Shown here piece by piece: positions 63,481 through 64,000 of a DNA stretch of 64,000 nucleotides (positions within the stretch are counted from its first letter, which is position 1; every line of letters begins with the position of its first letter). The stretch comes from Variovorax boronicumulans (GTDB lineage Bacteria; Pseudomonadota; Gammaproteobacteria; Burkholderiales; Burkholderiaceae_C): contig NZ_VEDO01000004.1 of the NCBI RefSeq assembly GCF_007677875.1, positions 1 through 64,000 of the forward strand, read 5' to 3'. The notes beneath the pieces were generated by a model, which saw only the letters and a program-made list of their open reading frames with translations, searched no databases and was not told the origin of the DNA. A program made the translations under genes and the position numbers.

Positions 63481-63972
63481 ATGAAGACAGCCATCGTTCT
63501 TGCCCTGTGTTCCGCCATGTTCGCGCCCGCCGCGTGGGCCCAGGTCTACCGCTGCGGCAACGAGTACACCAACAACATCCGTGACGCGCGCGAGGCGCAG
63601 CAGCGTGGCTGCAAACTGGTGGAAGGCGGCAACGTGACGGTCATCGAAGGCCCCAAGCCGCGCCCTGGCGCCGCCACCGGCCCCGTGCGTGCGCCTGCCG
63701 CGGCCGCGCCGCGCAGCGACGACAGCGCGCAGCGCACGCGCGACGCTGAGGCGCGCCGCATCCTCGAGGCCGAACTCAGGAAGGCCGAGGCGCGCCAGGC
63801 CGAGCTGCTCAAGGAATACAACAATGGCGAGCCCGAGAAGATGGGCATTGAAGGCCGCAACCACCAGCGCTATCTGGACCGCGTGGCCGAGATGAAGGCC
63901 GCCATCGCCCGCAACGACAGCGACATCGCCGGCATCAAGCGCGAGATCGCGCGCCTGCCGGCCGCCCAATGA
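63481..63972 (+). CDS. Small exported protein with coiled coil, glnA-linked
   Basis: A 163-residue protein of unknown function. A signal peptide ends at AAWA, directly before QVYRCGNEYTNN, which resembles the start of the DUF4124 domain (xxxYRCxxxxGxxxYxD) in a short form, with a second Cys in RGCKLVEGG. An Ala/Pro linker is followed by a long helical, charged region (about residues 85-160: EARRILEAELRKAEARQAEL and so on) likely to form a coiled coil. Its stop overlaps the next start (ATGA). It lies between glnA and, probably, a nitrogen-sensor gene. Confidence 0.82.
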   Translation: MKTAIVLALCSAMFAPAAWAQVYRCGNEYTNNIRDAREAQQRGCKLVEGGNVTVIEGPKPRPGAATGPVRAPAAAAPRSDDSAQRTRDAEARRILEAELRKAEARQAELLKEYNNGEPEKMGIEGRNHQRYLDRVAEMKAAIARNDSDIAGIKREIARLPAAQ

Positions 63973-64000
63973 GCTCCACCAGTCCCCCCGGCAAGGCGCG
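63969..64000 (+). CDS. Start of the next gene, cut by the window end
   Basis: An ATG overlapping the previous stop (ATGA) opens a frame reading MSSTSPPGKA to the window edge. Only ten codons are visible. The position after glnA suggests glnL/ntrB, the nitrogen sensor kinase, but the residues seen do not prove it. Confidence 0.4.
   Translation, partial: MSSTSPPGKA

Overview
The window reads as chromosomal DNA of a GC-rich betaproteobacterium, most likely a member of the Comamonadaceae (Burkholderiales). The clues are the fused aroA-cmk gene, the order serC-pheA-tyrA-aroA/cmk-rpsA-ihfB-lapA-lapB-rfaE-rfaD next to gyrA, the tmRNA tag ANDERFALAA, and typical neighbours such as ubiG-gph beside ssrA and a sigma-54 glnA. 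No rRNA, tRNA, CRISPR array, prophage or insertion sequence was recognised; the only RNA gene is ssrA (tmRNA).

Region by region. 0-4.3 kb: a three-gene operon for a GltI-like amino-acid binding protein, a DctB-like sensor kinase and a DctD-like sigma-54 activator, with a sigma-54 promoter and an upstream dyad. 4.4-7.5 kb: a Cache-type diguanylate cyclase and a cardiolipin-synthase-like phospholipase D protein. 7.6-15.9 kb: a ten-gene nickel/cobalt uptake locus on the minus strand (NikL-like protein, CbiM, CbiQ, CbiO, a His-rich membrane protein, an HNH-like protein of unknown role, two HupE/UreJ permeases, a TonB-dependent receptor and a DUF4198 protein). 16-18.7 kb: glnS, a small Tyr/Pro/His-rich secreted protein and crcB. 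18.7-26 kb: an Asp/Glu-racemase-family protein, a TRAP transporter and a fused 5-oxoprolinase, which together suggest uptake and opening of pyroglutamate or a related cyclic amide. 26-40 kb: core genes for heptose synthesis, LPS-assembly control, IHF, ribosomal protein S1, aromatic amino acids, serine and gyrase A. 40-42.6 kb: an OmpA-family protein, ubiG, a phosphatase and ssrA.

42.6-51 kb is different: it holds several damaged genes. Behind ssrA is a remnant of a phospholipase D gene. Next come four two-component genes, of which a hybrid PAS kinase carries two apparent single-base frameshifts and a LuxR-type regulator carries one. Two of the intergenic regions here share an almost identical 16-base motif, once as the core of a 30-base palindrome. 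Further on, a catalase gene and a convergent glutamine-amidotransferase gene have lost their 3' ends at one deletion junction. The frameshifts could be real decay or sequencing error; the catalase junction looks like a true deletion.

51-64 kb: a redox/detoxification group (redoxin, AhpD-like protein, AraC regulator, chloroperoxidase-like hydrolase), an SMP-30-like protein, an alpha/beta hydrolase, a pseudouridine synthase, a tightly overlapping run of five genes (beta-propeller protein, divergent polysaccharide deacetylase, sterol-desaturase-family protein, EI24-family protein, MoaB/CinA-type protein), and finally glnA under clear NtrC/sigma-54 control with a small secreted protein and the first bases of a further gene.
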